The notes: generated from the letters alone by a model not told the origin. Counted from the stretch's first letter, positions 32,950-45,198 are shown. The stretch is DNA of 64,000 bases from Trichostrongylus colubriformis (GCA_963978905.1 OZ022261.1:12993475-13057474); one strand, 5' to 3'. A program made the numbers and translations.

Positions 32950-33714
32950 GGCACTATTCCACTATCACTACCCCAGATACCACGAGTTGGGTCAAAAAAT
33001 AATTCTCGCTGAAACTTTGCCCAGAGGGGTTATTTGGGGTGCTGATTACGAATATGACATCCGTTTATGGCGTTTGCGTTAATTTGGTGCAAGTGCACCA
33101 TGTTGGTGCAACAACTCGTTTTCACCAAAATCACTGAAACTTTGCCCAGGAGAGTTATTTGGGGTGCTGATCACGATTATGACATCCGTTCGAGGTGCTA
33201 GCGTCGTTTAGTTCCATTACAGTGCTAATATAGTAGAGGCAAAACACTGTTCCCGCAAGTTTTGCCTAAGCCCTAAGAGGGAATGGAACCTTTATTTCAC
33301 CTTTAAGGCTTAGGCGAAAATATACACTCGAGTGTGCAATGATGACTGTAGGATAGTATCAAATGAAAGACGGCAGCGGAAAGATGACGGTCTCTAGCTA
33401 TATAAGCACTGCAGCAAAAATGATTTTGACTGGCGCAATCTTGAAAGGCGCTGAAAACGGCGCTCGCGCTGTAAACCAATGTCATATCGTGATCAGCATT
33501 CTGAATAGCTCCTAGATGAAAATTTTGAACAAAATTGGCGAAAAACAGTTGTCGCACCGATTTGATGCAATTGCACCAAATTGGCGCAAACGCCAAAAAC
33601 GGATGTCATATTCGTGATCAGCACCCTGAATAACGCCTAAAAGCGAAATTTCAGCGAAAATTATTTTTTTGACCCAACTCGCGGTATCTGGGGTAGTGAT
33701 AGTGGAATAGTGCC
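32950..33714. mobile_element. hAT-like fold-back element, 765 bp
   Basis: Begins GGCACTATTCCACTATCACT and ends with the reverse complement. The arms pair for several hundred bases. Flanking octamers GATTCGTG and GGATCGTG match at 6 of 8, fitting a decayed hAT duplication. The centre carries AAGTTTTGCCTAAGCC and CTTAGGCGAAAATATACAC. It starts 12 bases from the previous MITE. No transposase. Confidence 0.88.
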
Positions 33715-36509
33715 GGATCGTGGATCGCTGCGCGCGGCAAATTCTAGGCGACTTCGATACGGCGTGCAACCCGCTACGCGAAATGTTCCCACTCTACTGC
33801 TGCTTCCTCGTGCAATCAGATTTTTCCCTTCTAGACGATTTCGCTAATTAGATCTACCGGTAGGTCTCTTCTCTTTGACGTTTTACCCACCCGGTTTTAA
33901 CAACGGGCAACGCATCGACTGAAGCGGAGGACAACAATTGCGCCCCAGTGCAAAGCTGCGTCGCGAATACCGTAACACGTCCGAAGTCGTCCGAGATTTG
34001 CCGCGGGGGCGACCCACGACCACAACGCTCCCACCTCGCTCTGTATCCTACAGTAAAATCAACGAATTTCTACCTGAAACTCTGCTTCTGAATCATCTGA
34101 TTCAGTTCACATTAAATAACGATGAGAGCAGGTCTACTTCTTCAATATTTTCTATGTCGGTTTTGCGCGGTTATCTGGGGATGATTATTTTGCTTGTGAT
34201 GGTATGATTTGTGGATGTCCGCTTAGGATCTGTCATTGACTAATGTCCATTTTATTTCAAATAGGTACGGAGCGTACTTGGACATAGACTTCAGGTAAGA
34301 CTGAAAAAGACTGAGACTCCAAGATGATCACAAGAAAAATACAAAAAAAAACTTATCCGTACTCCATTCTGGAGAAGCACTCGAACCACCCGGCTATCTT
34401 TATACTGCTGAGGAAATTTCGACAATTTGTTAAGTCGTTTTTTGTTTCTCATCATCCTTTTTAAGCATACATTCACTTCCCGCTCCTGCTGCCTTCTGGT
34501 ATTACAGGAATACGTTGCAGAGTCAAATAAGCTATAGCGTGCTGACCAATGGGTGCGACCTGTGGCGGGCTAGCGTACCTTTGTGCGTCTCTAAACAGTG
34601 CTTGCTCCACAGGACGTACAGGAAGACCTGACGCGGCGCAGTGCCACGCAAATTTCCTCATTACGTTTTCAACTGACAGTGCGCCTGCTGCAATTCGTCA
34701 GTCCTTCCGTCGCGTTATTTCCTCTTGTGTTATTGACACTTCCACCTTGCATTTGATTTGAACATGTCCTTGAATAGAAGCGCGGTAGCGCGGTCCGTCA
34801 AGTTTCATTGAGATGCCCTTTGGAGTTCCTTTTTGTACCCCACGACTCCGTCAACTAAAAAAGTACGAAGATATATGCGCGCTCTCGGAAAGAAAGAAAA
34901 TAGGAGAAAGAGTAAAAAAAATAAGCAAAGAGATCAAGTCGTTGGAGATGGGTTGGGGAGTGCAAATAAATTCCTATAAAGTGTGGACGCATGACATCGT
35001 GCATGGCGCCTGTTAAGACTGGGTCTGTGCCATTAAAACAGGAAATTCGCGTGGCCGTTTGGCGCACGACGCGATGGTGCGTTCTAGGGGAAGAACGCTG
35101 GCAAGCCAAACTTTCTATTCTGATGCCACACACCAGCTGAGACTCCGCGGTGCACCATGAGCTCCATTGCATCACACCACTGAAGGTGCATTCTTGAGCC
35201 ATTCCGAAAGTATATGGATTTCTTCTTATCTGTTTTCCTTATGACCTATGGACTGGAAAAATAAAAACCACTTTGGTCAGTCCACACACGCGTCGACATC
35301 AGCTAACAGTCGCTCCGCTTGTTGGATTGTCGATGCTTGGGAACGACGTCGTCAGCCCCTGTTTTCCAATGTTTCGATAACCGCTTCTAACCAACGGAGT
35401 TGGACCCGTTCTTCATCGATGGATGGGAGATCCTAGTGACCGTGTGGGTGTAACCGGTTGTTCTGAACCCTCCCCAGACCCTGCTTACTCGCATGACCGT
35501 CCTTCGTTTAAAGTTCTGTCAATCCTATTCAAGATGACTAGAATTAAAAGCTTGTGAACTACAAACAGCAGGTAGATTGGACGATAATTGCTAGCCGTGC
35601 GAGTTGTTTTCGTAGAGTCCTTAAGAAAGGGGTAAAAGCCTGACGATGAATGGCAACGGATTCTCCGGATGTTCCGCTCTTGTCCTGTCGGAGTCGGACG
35701 CTCTAGAACTTTTCACCGCGGAAATGGCATGTCGACATCGCAAAAGGAAGAAAGAGATGGCACATCCATCCAGTTACAAGTTGCCTAGGCAGGTGGGCAA
35801 GGCTATCGAAGGGATCGGAGAAGAGGTCGTAAATTAGTTTTTCCAATGCTGTTCGAGAAAGAGTGACTCTACCGTCCGGTTGTCAGAAACAGATAATGTT
35901 GATCTTATGACTGGCGAAATCCGCTGAGCATCATGCTCCTTCGACCTCTCCTGCGTCAGCCCGACTTCATTCCCTGAGATCTTCTTTTATCGCCTCCCAA
36001 CATTGCTTCGCACTCACGGAAGTGAATTGGTAATTACATACGCTTTACGCTGGCGGATCAGCTCGAGAGTTCCCAGAGGTGATGCCTTCTGGTAACTTGA
36101 ACTCTCGGCCCCGCAGTATGGTGAAGATGTTCAACGAGCCAGTTATACTTGTCGTCCATGTTTTCTATAACGGAATCCTCAAATAAACTGGTGGTAGCAA
36201 ATGATGGCTGTTTTGACACTTCGCCTCTTGAATTTTGCGGCTCTCTATCCACGTATCGGAAAGGAATTTTGCATAAATAAGTCGAGGGACTTATTGAAGA
36301 AGCGCGCCCTCGGTCTTTAATACGATCTTCTGGTGCTGCCAGTCACCCTGCCTCGCATCCGTTTGACGAGTTGCTGCGGGAGCGGGATACTTCGTGGGTG
36401 GCTAACTTAGTTCCTCGGCTCCTCGCCCGTATGCATCTGTCCCCACCCACCATCGTCCAGTGCCACCACAGGGGGGGGGGGGGGGGGCGGGCCCCAGTAA
36501 GTCTACTAT
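33715..36509. other. No gene seen; G17 run
   Basis: 2.8 kb with scattered short frames (for example a lysine-rich one at 34813-35016) and no supported exon chain. A run of 17 G lies at 36471-36487. Confidence 0.4.
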
Positions 36510-37030
36510 TGAGCACTATCCGACTGTCATTACCCGAGAATGCAGAGTCATTTGGTGCAATGCAATTGCACAATTGATGCAACAATTTGTTTCCCCTCTA
36601 GTGAGTAGTTGGAGTGCTGATCTCGGGTATGGCAGTCTTTCTAGACACTGATGTCGTTCAGCGCTTCGAACCGATGCCATATTCGGCTGTGCTAGTGTAG
36701 TACGGGGCACCACACCGTGCCAGCAATTTGCCCAAGCTTTAAGCAGCGAGGAGGCCTTCTTTTCTTCTTCAGGGCTCACGCGAAAACATACGCTTGAGAG
36801 TGCAGATTGATGTATCAGGTGGAAGACGTCGGCAGAAAATGATACTTTCCAGCTAATTAAGACTAACTACTACAACACATGAACACGACTGGCGCCATCT
36901 AGAGGTAAAAGGGTGAAACTGAATTAATATCCGCGATTAGCACACCAAACAATCCCCACAAGAAAAGTTTTGATTAAAATTATTTTTTGTACCAACTCGC
37001 GGTGCGTGGGCTAGTGATAGTTGAGTAATG
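36510..37030. mobile_element. Diverged copy of the hAT-like fold-back family
   Basis: Left GAGCACTATCCGACTGTCATTACCC-like and right TAGTGATAGTTGAGTAATGC correspond to the family termini. The centre has GCTCACGCGAAAACATACGC and GTGCAGATTGATG, which gives the uninterrupted version of the RTE target site. No clear target duplication remains. Confidence 0.75.
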
Positions 37031-37049
37031 CACACTGCTGCTTACAAGG

Positions 37050-37755
37050 GAAGGTGGTTATTGGTACGACCCCGCCTTTTTCGCAGCTAATTACTGTTGC
37101 TTCGCACGTGAGGTGCGAGGTGACCCCAGTTAGCGGCGAGAACTCGCGGGTCATCTTGTCACCCTCATTGATCCTTTTAATCGAGTAAAGGTTCATTAAT
37201 TGAAATAGAGATTAACCGCTATCATGCAACTATTCAGGTGTATTTATTATCTATTAACCAAGGGTTACAACACAAAAATAACATAAACCTAATATGAATA
37301 CATGAGGCTAAGTGGCGAGTGTTTCGTTTGCAAGAAGACCATCTTCTTCCGATTAGCTTCATTGCTGTCATAGGTGGTACAGAAGAAATCTTCTCATCAT
37401 TGGCCATCTCATCTCATTTCAGAACGTGTCATATTTTATTTTTGATGTAAATGTGCATTTGGAGTTCCACCGAAAGTCAGAGTTCATTGCCATCACCAAT
37501 ACTATTCTGCTTTTCGTGGATAGAGTTCAAGATGACCGTTTTGAAAAGTTTGCGAAGTTATGAATTACTTCTTCAAGAAAATTGACCCATTTATATTGTT
37601 TGTCTGATTTGTTTTTTACTCATTTTATGGATCAATGTGGGCAACATGATGATCCGTGAGCTCTCGCCTCTAATTGGGGTCACCTCGCACCCCATGTGCG
37701 AGGCAAAAGTAATTAGGTGCGAAGAAGGCGTGGTCGTACCACTAACCAGCGACCC
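37050..37755. repeat. Inverted repeat with arms of about 130 bp
   Basis: GGTTATTGGTACGACCCCGC at 37056 pairs with the reverse complement near 37720-37745. Both arms include GTGCGAGGTGACCCC, GGCGAGAACTC and a block near ATTGATCC. The spacer of about 430 bp is AT-rich. Ends are not sharp enough to define a target duplication. Confidence 0.75.
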
Positions 37756-37847
37756 CTGCTTACAAGGGAGCGCGTCACCAAAGTGCCGCCGTGGTCGGCG
37801 GTGGGCAAATGATTTTGAGGTCGTCGCTGGAGGTGCGGCGACGGTGC

Positions 37848-38340
37848 GCAAAATGAACGCGGCCTAGTGGGGGCACCACACTATACCCGGCGGCGCTGTC
37901 TCTGCCTAAGCCCTAGAAGGAAGGGAACGTTCCCGTCTCCACTACGGCTTAGGCGAAAATAAACATGTATATTCGAGTGTGCATATTTATTTATTAATCA
38001 TAGATTGGTGGTTGTAAAATGGTATCAGGTGAAAAACGATAGCGAAAAAATGAGTCTTCCCCGCGCATATCATCACCACTATAGCCACAAATGAACAACA
38101 CAGGCGTCATCTTGGACTCGAACGGCGTCTGCGGTAGAAATGAATGCCATATTCATGGCCAGCATTCTGAATCACTCCTATATGACAATGTTTAAACGAG
38201 TTCGGCGGGGAAAATTTGTTGCACCAATTCGGCGTCACGTCAACGGGGGTCATATTCGTGGTCAGCCCCCCAAATCACCACTACAGACGTTTCGGCGATA
38301 TTCATTTTTCTGCCCAGCTCACGGTTTTGTAGTAGCTCCG
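37848..38340. mobile_element. Rearranged fragment: MITE right end joined to a fold-back fragment
   Basis: CGCAAAATGAACGCGGCC (37849-37866) is a right end of the GGCCGCG family with no matching left end. Directly after it, TCTGCCTAAGCCCTAGAAGG and CTTAGGCGAAAATAAACATG are the centre of the hAT-like fold-back, running to a decayed arm near 38340. Confidence 0.65.
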
Positions 38341-38680
38341 CTACACATGAGCGGGTGAGCGCCTGTTGGTGGTGTTCGAGTGTGTCTGTGTGTTTGACCG
38401 AGACTCACGTGCCAGCAATCGAGATCCTGATTTTTCAAAATGTTAGTGGGAGACATTAGTGGTGGGTGATCAGAACTCATGAAGACTGACAAGAAGATTT
38501 ATGGCAAAATTAGTCTGTATGAAGAGGAAATGTGTGTGTGTCGTGATATTAAGCGTGTTTGGTGCATCCTTTGAAGTCACGAAAGGAGATTTTTCAAAGC
38601 ATATTTCAACCATTCCAGCTATACCCGAACTGTTTTCAGCAGTTTATTAGGCTTTGATGGTTTGTTTGAATTCCATTTTC

Positions 38681-39401
38681 GGCACTATTCAACTATCACT
38701 ACCTCACATACCGCGAGTTGGCCAAAAAAATAATTTCCGCTCGCCTACAGAGGTTATTCGGGGTGCTGTTCAAGAATATGACATCCGTTTCTGATGGTGG
38801 CTTCCACCAACTTTGTCATCTGGGGGCTATTCAGGATGCTGATCACGGATATGACATTGGTTTTTAGAGCGAGCGCCGTTTTTATCGCCTTTCCAGATTG
38901 CGCCAGTCATGTTCGTTTTTGCTACAGTGCCTATGAGAGCGACATCTTTCAACTGTCGCCTTTCATTTGACAATATCCTACAGCCATCATTGCACACTCA
39001 AGAGTATATTTTCGCCTAAGCCTCGAGGAAGAAAAGGTATTCTCCCTTCTTGAAGCGCAGGCAAAACTTGCGGGAACAGTGTGGTGCCCCTACTATTATA
39101 TATTAGCACTGTAATGGATCTTAACGACAGCAACGTGGTGCTATTACACAAATTGGCAGCAACGCTCAAAACGGATGTCATATTCGTGGACAGCACCCCA
39201 AATAACCCCCTGAGCAAAATTTAAGCGATTGGTGAAAACGGGTTGTTGCACCAACACGGTGCGATTGCACCAATTTGGCGCAAACGCCAGAAACGGATGT
39301 AATATTCGTGATTAGCACCCCAAATGACTCCCTGGGCAAAGTTTCAGCGAAAATTACTTTTTGACAAACTCGCGGTATGTGGGGTACTCGTTGAATATGC
39401 C
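38681..39401. mobile_element. hAT-like fold-back element, second well-preserved copy
   Basis: 721 bp. Starts GGCACTATTCAACTATCACT, and the right terminus is its decayed complement. Flanking octamers CCATTTTC and CCACTTTC match at 7 of 8. The interior follows the order of the copy at 32950. No transposase. Confidence 0.88.
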
Positions 39402-40539
39402 CCACTTTCTTGTGAATGTATTTGGTTGGATTATGGTCGTGTTGCTGCTATGTAACATATTTCAATCAACCAGCTTTGCTAGGGCACAATACTGCGCGCT
39501 TCACATAACGCAATAACGTAGTGATGCAAAATAGGCTCGATCTACGCCATTTGAAACGAGCCCCTTTTGCAATCTACCGTGTGTTGCGTGCAGTCAGAAA
39601 GCTGGTTGAATAATACCGAAATCAACTACCAGACCTCTCTATGGGCTTCAAGGCAAATTTTCAAAGCGGCACGGAACCCCAATTACTGGCCTGGAACTTG
39701 TTCCACCTATACCGAACGAGGGTCAAATTCTCCAAACAGCCTTCCTGAAAACGCTGCGTAAAATAGCGTACGCGCGTATGCGGCGCAACAGTGACGCACA
39801 GTTGCGGCTGTCTCACTCCTGAATGGGACTCGCGCAATGGAACGTGATGATTCTGACATATTAATCAATGTCGTCTGTTTGTTTTTCGTTTTTCCTAGAA
39901 ATAAAATCAGAACCTCATTCGATATTGCCACTTTCTTCATGCTTCTAAATAACTGAGTGTGCAAAATGTTTCACACCGTTTCTTCCTGTGATCTGACGTT
40001 GGTTTCAATAAATCTGCGAGTAATCTATCATTAGAACTAATTACGAGATGCTAGCGGGAAATCTGTTTGTAAATAAAGCAGGGTGCTAACGTATAAATTC
40101 CGAGTGCCAAGACTGTGCCTTTTTACGGAAACCTTTGACTTTCTGATCAACTGTGATGCTTTGTTCAACTACTCGAGATCTTTTTTAATCTACAAGAATG
40201 ACAAAGGTATAATCCCACCGCTAAGGCCAACATCAGACTTCACAATTCCGCAGTAATAACTTTGTTTGAAAGTGCGACACCGCAAAATCGCGGAGTAAAA
40301 CATCGGCCTCTTTTTGCCTTTGTTGTGCCAAAATTTTCCCGTGAAAGTTCATGTTTTCGGTACTAAAAACGCTGATATCATTTTTAGAGACGGGCATTAT
40401 TCAGTAGCTTTAAAACGGGGTCTTTTTGATCTTCAACCCCAAGAAATAATGTATTCTACGGATTGGCCCCTGCCTGCAAAGCTAGGGGGCTCCGGGAGAG
40501 GTACCAACAGAATTGTTTGGATGTCACAGTCTTTGTTAA
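39402..40539. other. No gene seen
   Basis: Non-coding by my reading. A 198-residue + strand frame (40314-40910) begins here but runs through the next MITE, so it is probably fortuitous. Confidence 0.4.
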
Positions 40540-40689
40540 GGCCACCGCCGAACTTCGCGATTTCGCGATTCTGCGACCTTGGTGTAGCAGCTCCTCACGA
40601 GGATGCGACAATACAAAATCGCAAGGTCGCACAATCGCATGCGAAAATGCGACGCTCCATACTTGAAAATCGCGATTCTAACGGCGGCC
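40540..40689. mobile_element. PIF/Harbinger-like MITE, diverged
   Basis: TAA then GGCCACCGCCGAACTTCGCG at the left, and GGCGGCC followed by ATAA at the right. The interior TTCGCGATTCTGCGACCTTG resembles the copy at 56547. Confidence 0.75.
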
Positions 40690-41158
40690 ATAAAACTCAC
40701 TTGCGCATAGGCAACACCTCGCTTCTTCGAACGATGAAGAACTGCAGAAGACTTGGGATGAGCATGATGCCATTCCATTCGTCGGAAGGTTTATTTAATT
40801 CGAGCCTGTCTGAACCTAGAAGTGGTCATTCTTGTAGTGTCTGTGAAAGATTCCAGTTACTTCCGACTTTTTCTTATTTGAGCCCAAATCGCTTATTAGT
40901 GCTAGGTTGAAAGGGATGACCACATTACTGTGCTCGGTGTCCGACGTTACTTTCCCATTTTCCCTTGAATAAGGCCCACGAAAACCCACCCTGAGTCCGC
41001 AGACTGATTTTTATCAATAATACCAGCAGAGAACGACAGCGCAGACGAATATAACTCCCAACTTGTACATTAACGCCCATATTTTCATATGACATTCGTT
41101 TGGTTAAAGTAGTTTTGCTGCATCTCGACCCAATTTTGAAGCGTTGAATTATATCTAA
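40690..41158. other. No gene seen
   Basis: Non-coding spacer between two members of the GGCCGCG family. Confidence 0.4.
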
Positions 41159-41688
41159 GGCCGCGTTCATACTTTGCGATTTTGTGAGCGATTGAGCGAC
41201 TGAGCGATTGAGCGACTGAGCGACTGAGCGATTGAGCGACTGAGCGACTGAGCGATTGAGCGCTGATTGTTGTTGTTGCTGTTAGTTTTTTAAACTATGA
41301 ACGTGTTCGTCTTAGATTCATGTTAGGCTTATTTGATCTTACGGTTGCCATTTGATACCTTGGTTTTCTCACTTTATTAATTAAACGATGTTTTTTGAAA
41401 ACTTGTCATACGGTTTATGCGAGTGAATTCGTTTAATTTTTCTTTCAATTTTCTCCATTTCATTACCAATGGTTACAGGAGGCGTATATTTGCGGATGCA
41501 TGATACATCGCCCACAGACGATTTATAGTTGTGCAAGGTCATGAACATATTCCGCTCAGTCGCTTAGTCGCTCAGTCGCTCAGTCGCTCAGTCGCTCAGT
41601 CGCTTAGTCGCTCAGTCGCTCAGTCGCTCAGTCGCTTAGTCGCTCAGTCGCTCAATCGTTCACAAAATCGCAAAGTATGAACGCGGCC
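41159..41688. mobile_element. PIF/Harbinger-like MITE with octamer-repeat arms
   Basis: 530 bp. GGCCGCGTTCATACTTTGCG at the left and its complement at the right, with TAA on both sides (41156-41158 and 41689-41691). After ATTTTGTGA each arm becomes an array of GAGCGACT/GAGCGATT octamers (left about 41185-41264, right about 41555-41660). The arms can pair with each other in several registers. The centre is ordinary AT-rich DNA. Confidence 0.95.
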
Positions 41689-41855
41689 TAACATAACACT
41701 GGTAGAATCACGGCGTACCAGTTACGTGCAGATGATACAAATACAAGAAATACTCTTAAAAACTATTACGTAGAATCAACGTTGGTTAGAACATGGAAGA
41801 AATTTCTTTTCCCTCTTCCGAATCCAATTTTACGTCACTGTCTACTATCCGGCCT

Positions 41856-42048
41856 AAGGCATTGTTCAGTGTTGGCGATTGGAGCGACTAGGTGATTAGG
41901 TCCTCACGAGCAGGTCACAGTTATCAGGATCCAAATGTATTTAAAGCGATCGCGTAATCGTGTATCGCCTACCGCCTAATCGATATGCATCCTATTCTCT
42001 GCCCATGTTCTCGTATTCGCTTGAATACTCAACACTGAACAGTGCCTT
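41856..42048. mobile_element. Small MITE with 19-bp inverted ends
   Basis: AAGGCATTGTTCAGTGTTG at the left and CAACACTGAACAGTGCCTT at the right. The target duplication is not clear, so the superfamily is unassigned. Confidence 0.8.
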
Positions 42049-42177
42049 GTAGATTGTCGAATATAGTCCGTATCATGGACTTCTGAAAAAAAGCGATTAT
42101 ACGCAAATTCTAAAGTTGTGAGATTCAGCTTGGTCAGCACTCTCGGACTTGGGTCCCTGCCTCTGAACGAAGAGATA

Positions 42178-42287
42178 ATGAAGCGTCGAAGAAGTACAGA
42201 TAGCTCAGACTCGGATGCAGAGGATGGAGGTTTCGATGAAAATCGTATAATCCGAAGGGATTATCTTATTGAAGTGCTTACGGCAAA
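42178..42287 (+). CDS. Candidate upstream exon, possibly an alternative first exon of imb-3
   Basis: ATG at 42178, 36 codons plus 2 bases, ending at a good donor (GTGAGT). A possible trans-splice acceptor (GATTCAG) lies at 42121-42128. It encodes MKRRRSTDSSDSDAEDGGFD, then ENRIIRRDYLIEVLTAK. The end phase (AA) joins the acceptor at 45174 (G...) in frame, giving eight linking residues (KIAAIENNN, the first split) before Met1 of the importin. I do not recognise the peptide from any family. Alternatives are a first exon of an unrelated gene whose other exons I cannot see, or a chance frame. Confidence 0.4.
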
Positions 42288-44111
42288 GTGAGTTTCTTGA
42301 ATTCTGCTTATTCTTGATCGAAAATTAGCAACGATTAGCGCTGATTGTCATGTTGAAAATTGGAACAAGCAAGGTAAAAGTCATGTTAAAGATAGGGACA
42401 GAGCACTTACACCACTATGCTAGTGAATGAAGATCTGAAAATAATCCCGAATACAAAATGCACAAGGGGCGGAAGTTATTACTGAGAAAGGAGCAGATGT
42501 ACTTGATCGAACCCGAGGTTCCTTTCTTTCTGTGATTCACTTAATGAAACGCGATTCGAGGAACAAAGCTTATGAGAATTGAAGAAATCAACAGCCTTGA
42601 AGCATTTGGGAGGTTTTGAGGAACGGAGAACACTCGAATCTCACCAGTTTTAACAGCAATTTTCACAACGTTCAAATGAATTATGAGCGGGTCAAATGGA
42701 AAAAAATGAAGATATAATCTGAGGTGACTAACTCGTAAGAATTTTCAAGGATTTCGACATCCATAGAAGTGGTGGGCCTATCGATTGCGCTAAAATTTCG
42801 TCCTGTGCGAAATCGACCAACCTTTGGGTGATTGAGTTGACTCATGCGAGAGACAAGTGTTAACACGTTTGAACGGCGTAGATTGCGGGAGCGTCGGCTC
42901 TTCAGCATTGCTGATACGCAGCCGGACATGTCGCATCACGTCCAACACGTTAAAGACGCGTGTAAAACTCGTCCGCGATTTCCCCAAATTCTCATGTCGA
43001 GGACTTTAAATGGACTATTCAAAGGGAATCAGCGTAATTTGCCTACAGGTCTGTTATCAGTTTCAAGGCCCAAGAAGAACCAGCAATTTTTTAATATGGC
43101 TGCGATTTCGCTTGAAGCTGGAGTACTTACGACTGAGTTTCTATTCGGGTTGGCAAATTTAAACTTGTAGGCATTTTCGTTCCACACAATAAGCCTGGAC
43201 TTAAAAGCCATGATCAGTGAATTTTTTTTATATTTCATGATCGAGGCTCCAGCCTCTTTCGAATATACTTAATTCTTTATTTTATGAAATTGTTATTACA
43301 TGATTGCCTCCCTCGGAACGTATCGAAATTATTTCTTTCAATATAATTCTTACAATCCCTTTTTCGGGTGGAGGGGGGGGGGGAATCTCTCTTTCTCAAA
43401 ATTTTCCTTGCGTCTGCGAATTTTTCATTCAGAGGAGCTGAGGTATCTCATATTATACTCTCATTTTCTTTCATGGTTTTTAGATTTTACTTCCAAACGA
43501 TTTTTCGTACTTCTCTCTGTTTTTTGCTGCACATTTTGTTTAAATTACAGCTTTATCTTTTCATTTGCTTTTTTCTATGATGCAGTTTAAAGTCTCCGCG
43601 ATTTATTTCTCTCGTCTTGTCTCAGTAGTCCCGTTGATCTTCGGTGGAATTCCACCAGCTTCTGCTGTATCTTGCCTTGTCTTCCTCTTTCTTATTTCTT
43701 GTTCATATGTATTGCAGTCTTCTTGATTTTCTAAACTAGAGATCTTCAAAGTTTGGCCATTGTCGAAATTTTCAGCACGGTTATTTCACTCGTGGTAATT
43801 TGAAGTACCAAACATAATTGATAATATGTAACTTGTTAGATAGAAAATAAAACAAGGACTGCTAATGAAGTATATGTAACGGCGGTGTTATTTCAGTGAG
43901 GGGAGGGGAGGGGGCATTCCACTGGGGTTTTGCATAAGCTTGGACGGGAAAGCAACCTCTGCCTTTTCTTCTATGGCTTGTCAAAAACATGCGCCTGGGC
44001 GTGCAGGCCGACCTCTCAGAAATATCTCATAGCTGCTCAGCTGAGCATCTTCATAAAATGTCCCCCCCCCCCCCCCCCCCCCTCATTGCGATAATACCTA
44101 GTGACTTCGAG
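42288..44111. other. No gene seen; possible intron
   Basis: No supported exon. Includes a run of 11 G (43373-43383) and 21 C (44062-44082). Confidence 0.4.
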
Positions 44112-44290
44112 GGGTCAAATAAAGTCGGGGGGAGGGACGCAACTTTGCGTCGACGTCGAAGCTCCTTTCTCTCCCTAGGCTTAGGCTAAAATTGATATCC
44201 CCTCCTTCCACATGAAAAAGCATCTGTCAAAGAGGGAAAGCTTTGACGTGGGTGAAAATTTTGCGCCTCAGCCCCGACTTCAACTGACCC
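44112..44290. mobile_element. hAT-like MITE, relative of 22902-23125
   Basis: 179 bp. Starts GGGTCAAATAAAG and ends CTTCAACTGACCC. Flanks ACTTCGAG and ACTTTGAG match at 7 of 8. It shares GGGACGCAAC and CCCTAGGCTTAGGCTAAA with the other copy. Confidence 0.88.
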
Positions 44291-45170
44291 ACTTTGAGAA
44301 CTATGAGCAATCAGTTGGAAGACCAGAAAATGGTGACGCACACACATGTATCCTCCTGTTCAGCGAGATTCCATGAGCTGAATACACTAATTATAAAGAA
44401 GAAAACCGGCTGATAAGTTGCCATTTCTGTCGGTAAAGCTTGCGGAAGTTTTTGGCACCTAACATTTAAAATTTTTGCAAACGGCTCCTTTGTTAAAACA
44501 TTGCTGCTGTCCAAATTCTAAATGACTGCTTAAGTATCTTTTAAGAAGCACAAGCGATAGATTTATACAATATGTTTTTGAACTGAATCTTTGCGATTTT
44601 GTCTTATGCAGCGTAGTGACGTAGAGCAGTGCTCGCGGCGCGCAGCGTCAAATTGTATCTGAAAGAATAGTAACTCAAGAAGGATTTCAGAGGAGATATG
44701 TTCTGCTATCAGAGCAATGGGTAGATATAATGGTCGATTCTATTGAATTTCCTACGTGATCATTTTCTCCTTCAAATGTTTTTCAAGTTGGCAACCATTT
44801 ACTGGATTTATGCTCTTATACATTACCTTTGACTGAGTTGGTTGGTGCTCCGAGAAATTTCAATGGTCATCAACAACGATTCATTCAATTTGCCATTGGA
44901 TATTTCATTGCTTTTCAAATTTATTAGTGTGAGCTTGTTTCTCCTATCTAATTTTATGTTGCACTGAAGTAGTGCTGGCTTTCATATTTCAAGCCTTACT
45001 GATTTTATGAGAGAAGGAGGAGGTACATGCGTGAACCTCGTAGTCGCGGACTTCTTATTTTCCTATTATGTGCTCCATCAGTGTTCATATCTGTGCAGGC
45101 AAGCAGTGGTTAACCGTTGCGGGGAGGATGGTATGCAGTGGTTCAGCTTGCGCCTCAAATATTCTGATTT
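44291..45170. other. Upstream region of imb-3
   Basis: No coding exon recognised. Promoter or outron of the importin gene probably lies here. No specific element identified. Confidence 0.4.
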
Positions 45171-45174
45171 CAGG
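45160..45174 (+). promoter_or_regulatory. Splice acceptor at the 5' end of imb-3
   Basis: ATTCTGATTTCAG ends at 45173, 25 bases before the start codon. It suits either spliced-leader addition or cis-splicing from the candidate exon at 42178. Confidence 0.6.
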
Positions 45175-45198
45175 ATAGCCGCTATTGAAAACAATAAT

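Noticed and set aside
40314..40910. 198-residue + strand frame
   Set aside because: It runs straight through a MITE at 40540-40689, has no recognisable domain, and no splice evidence supports it.
41159..41688. CRISPR-like array because of regular short repeats
   Set aside because: The repeats are contiguous octamers with no spacers, inside eukaryotic MITE ends.
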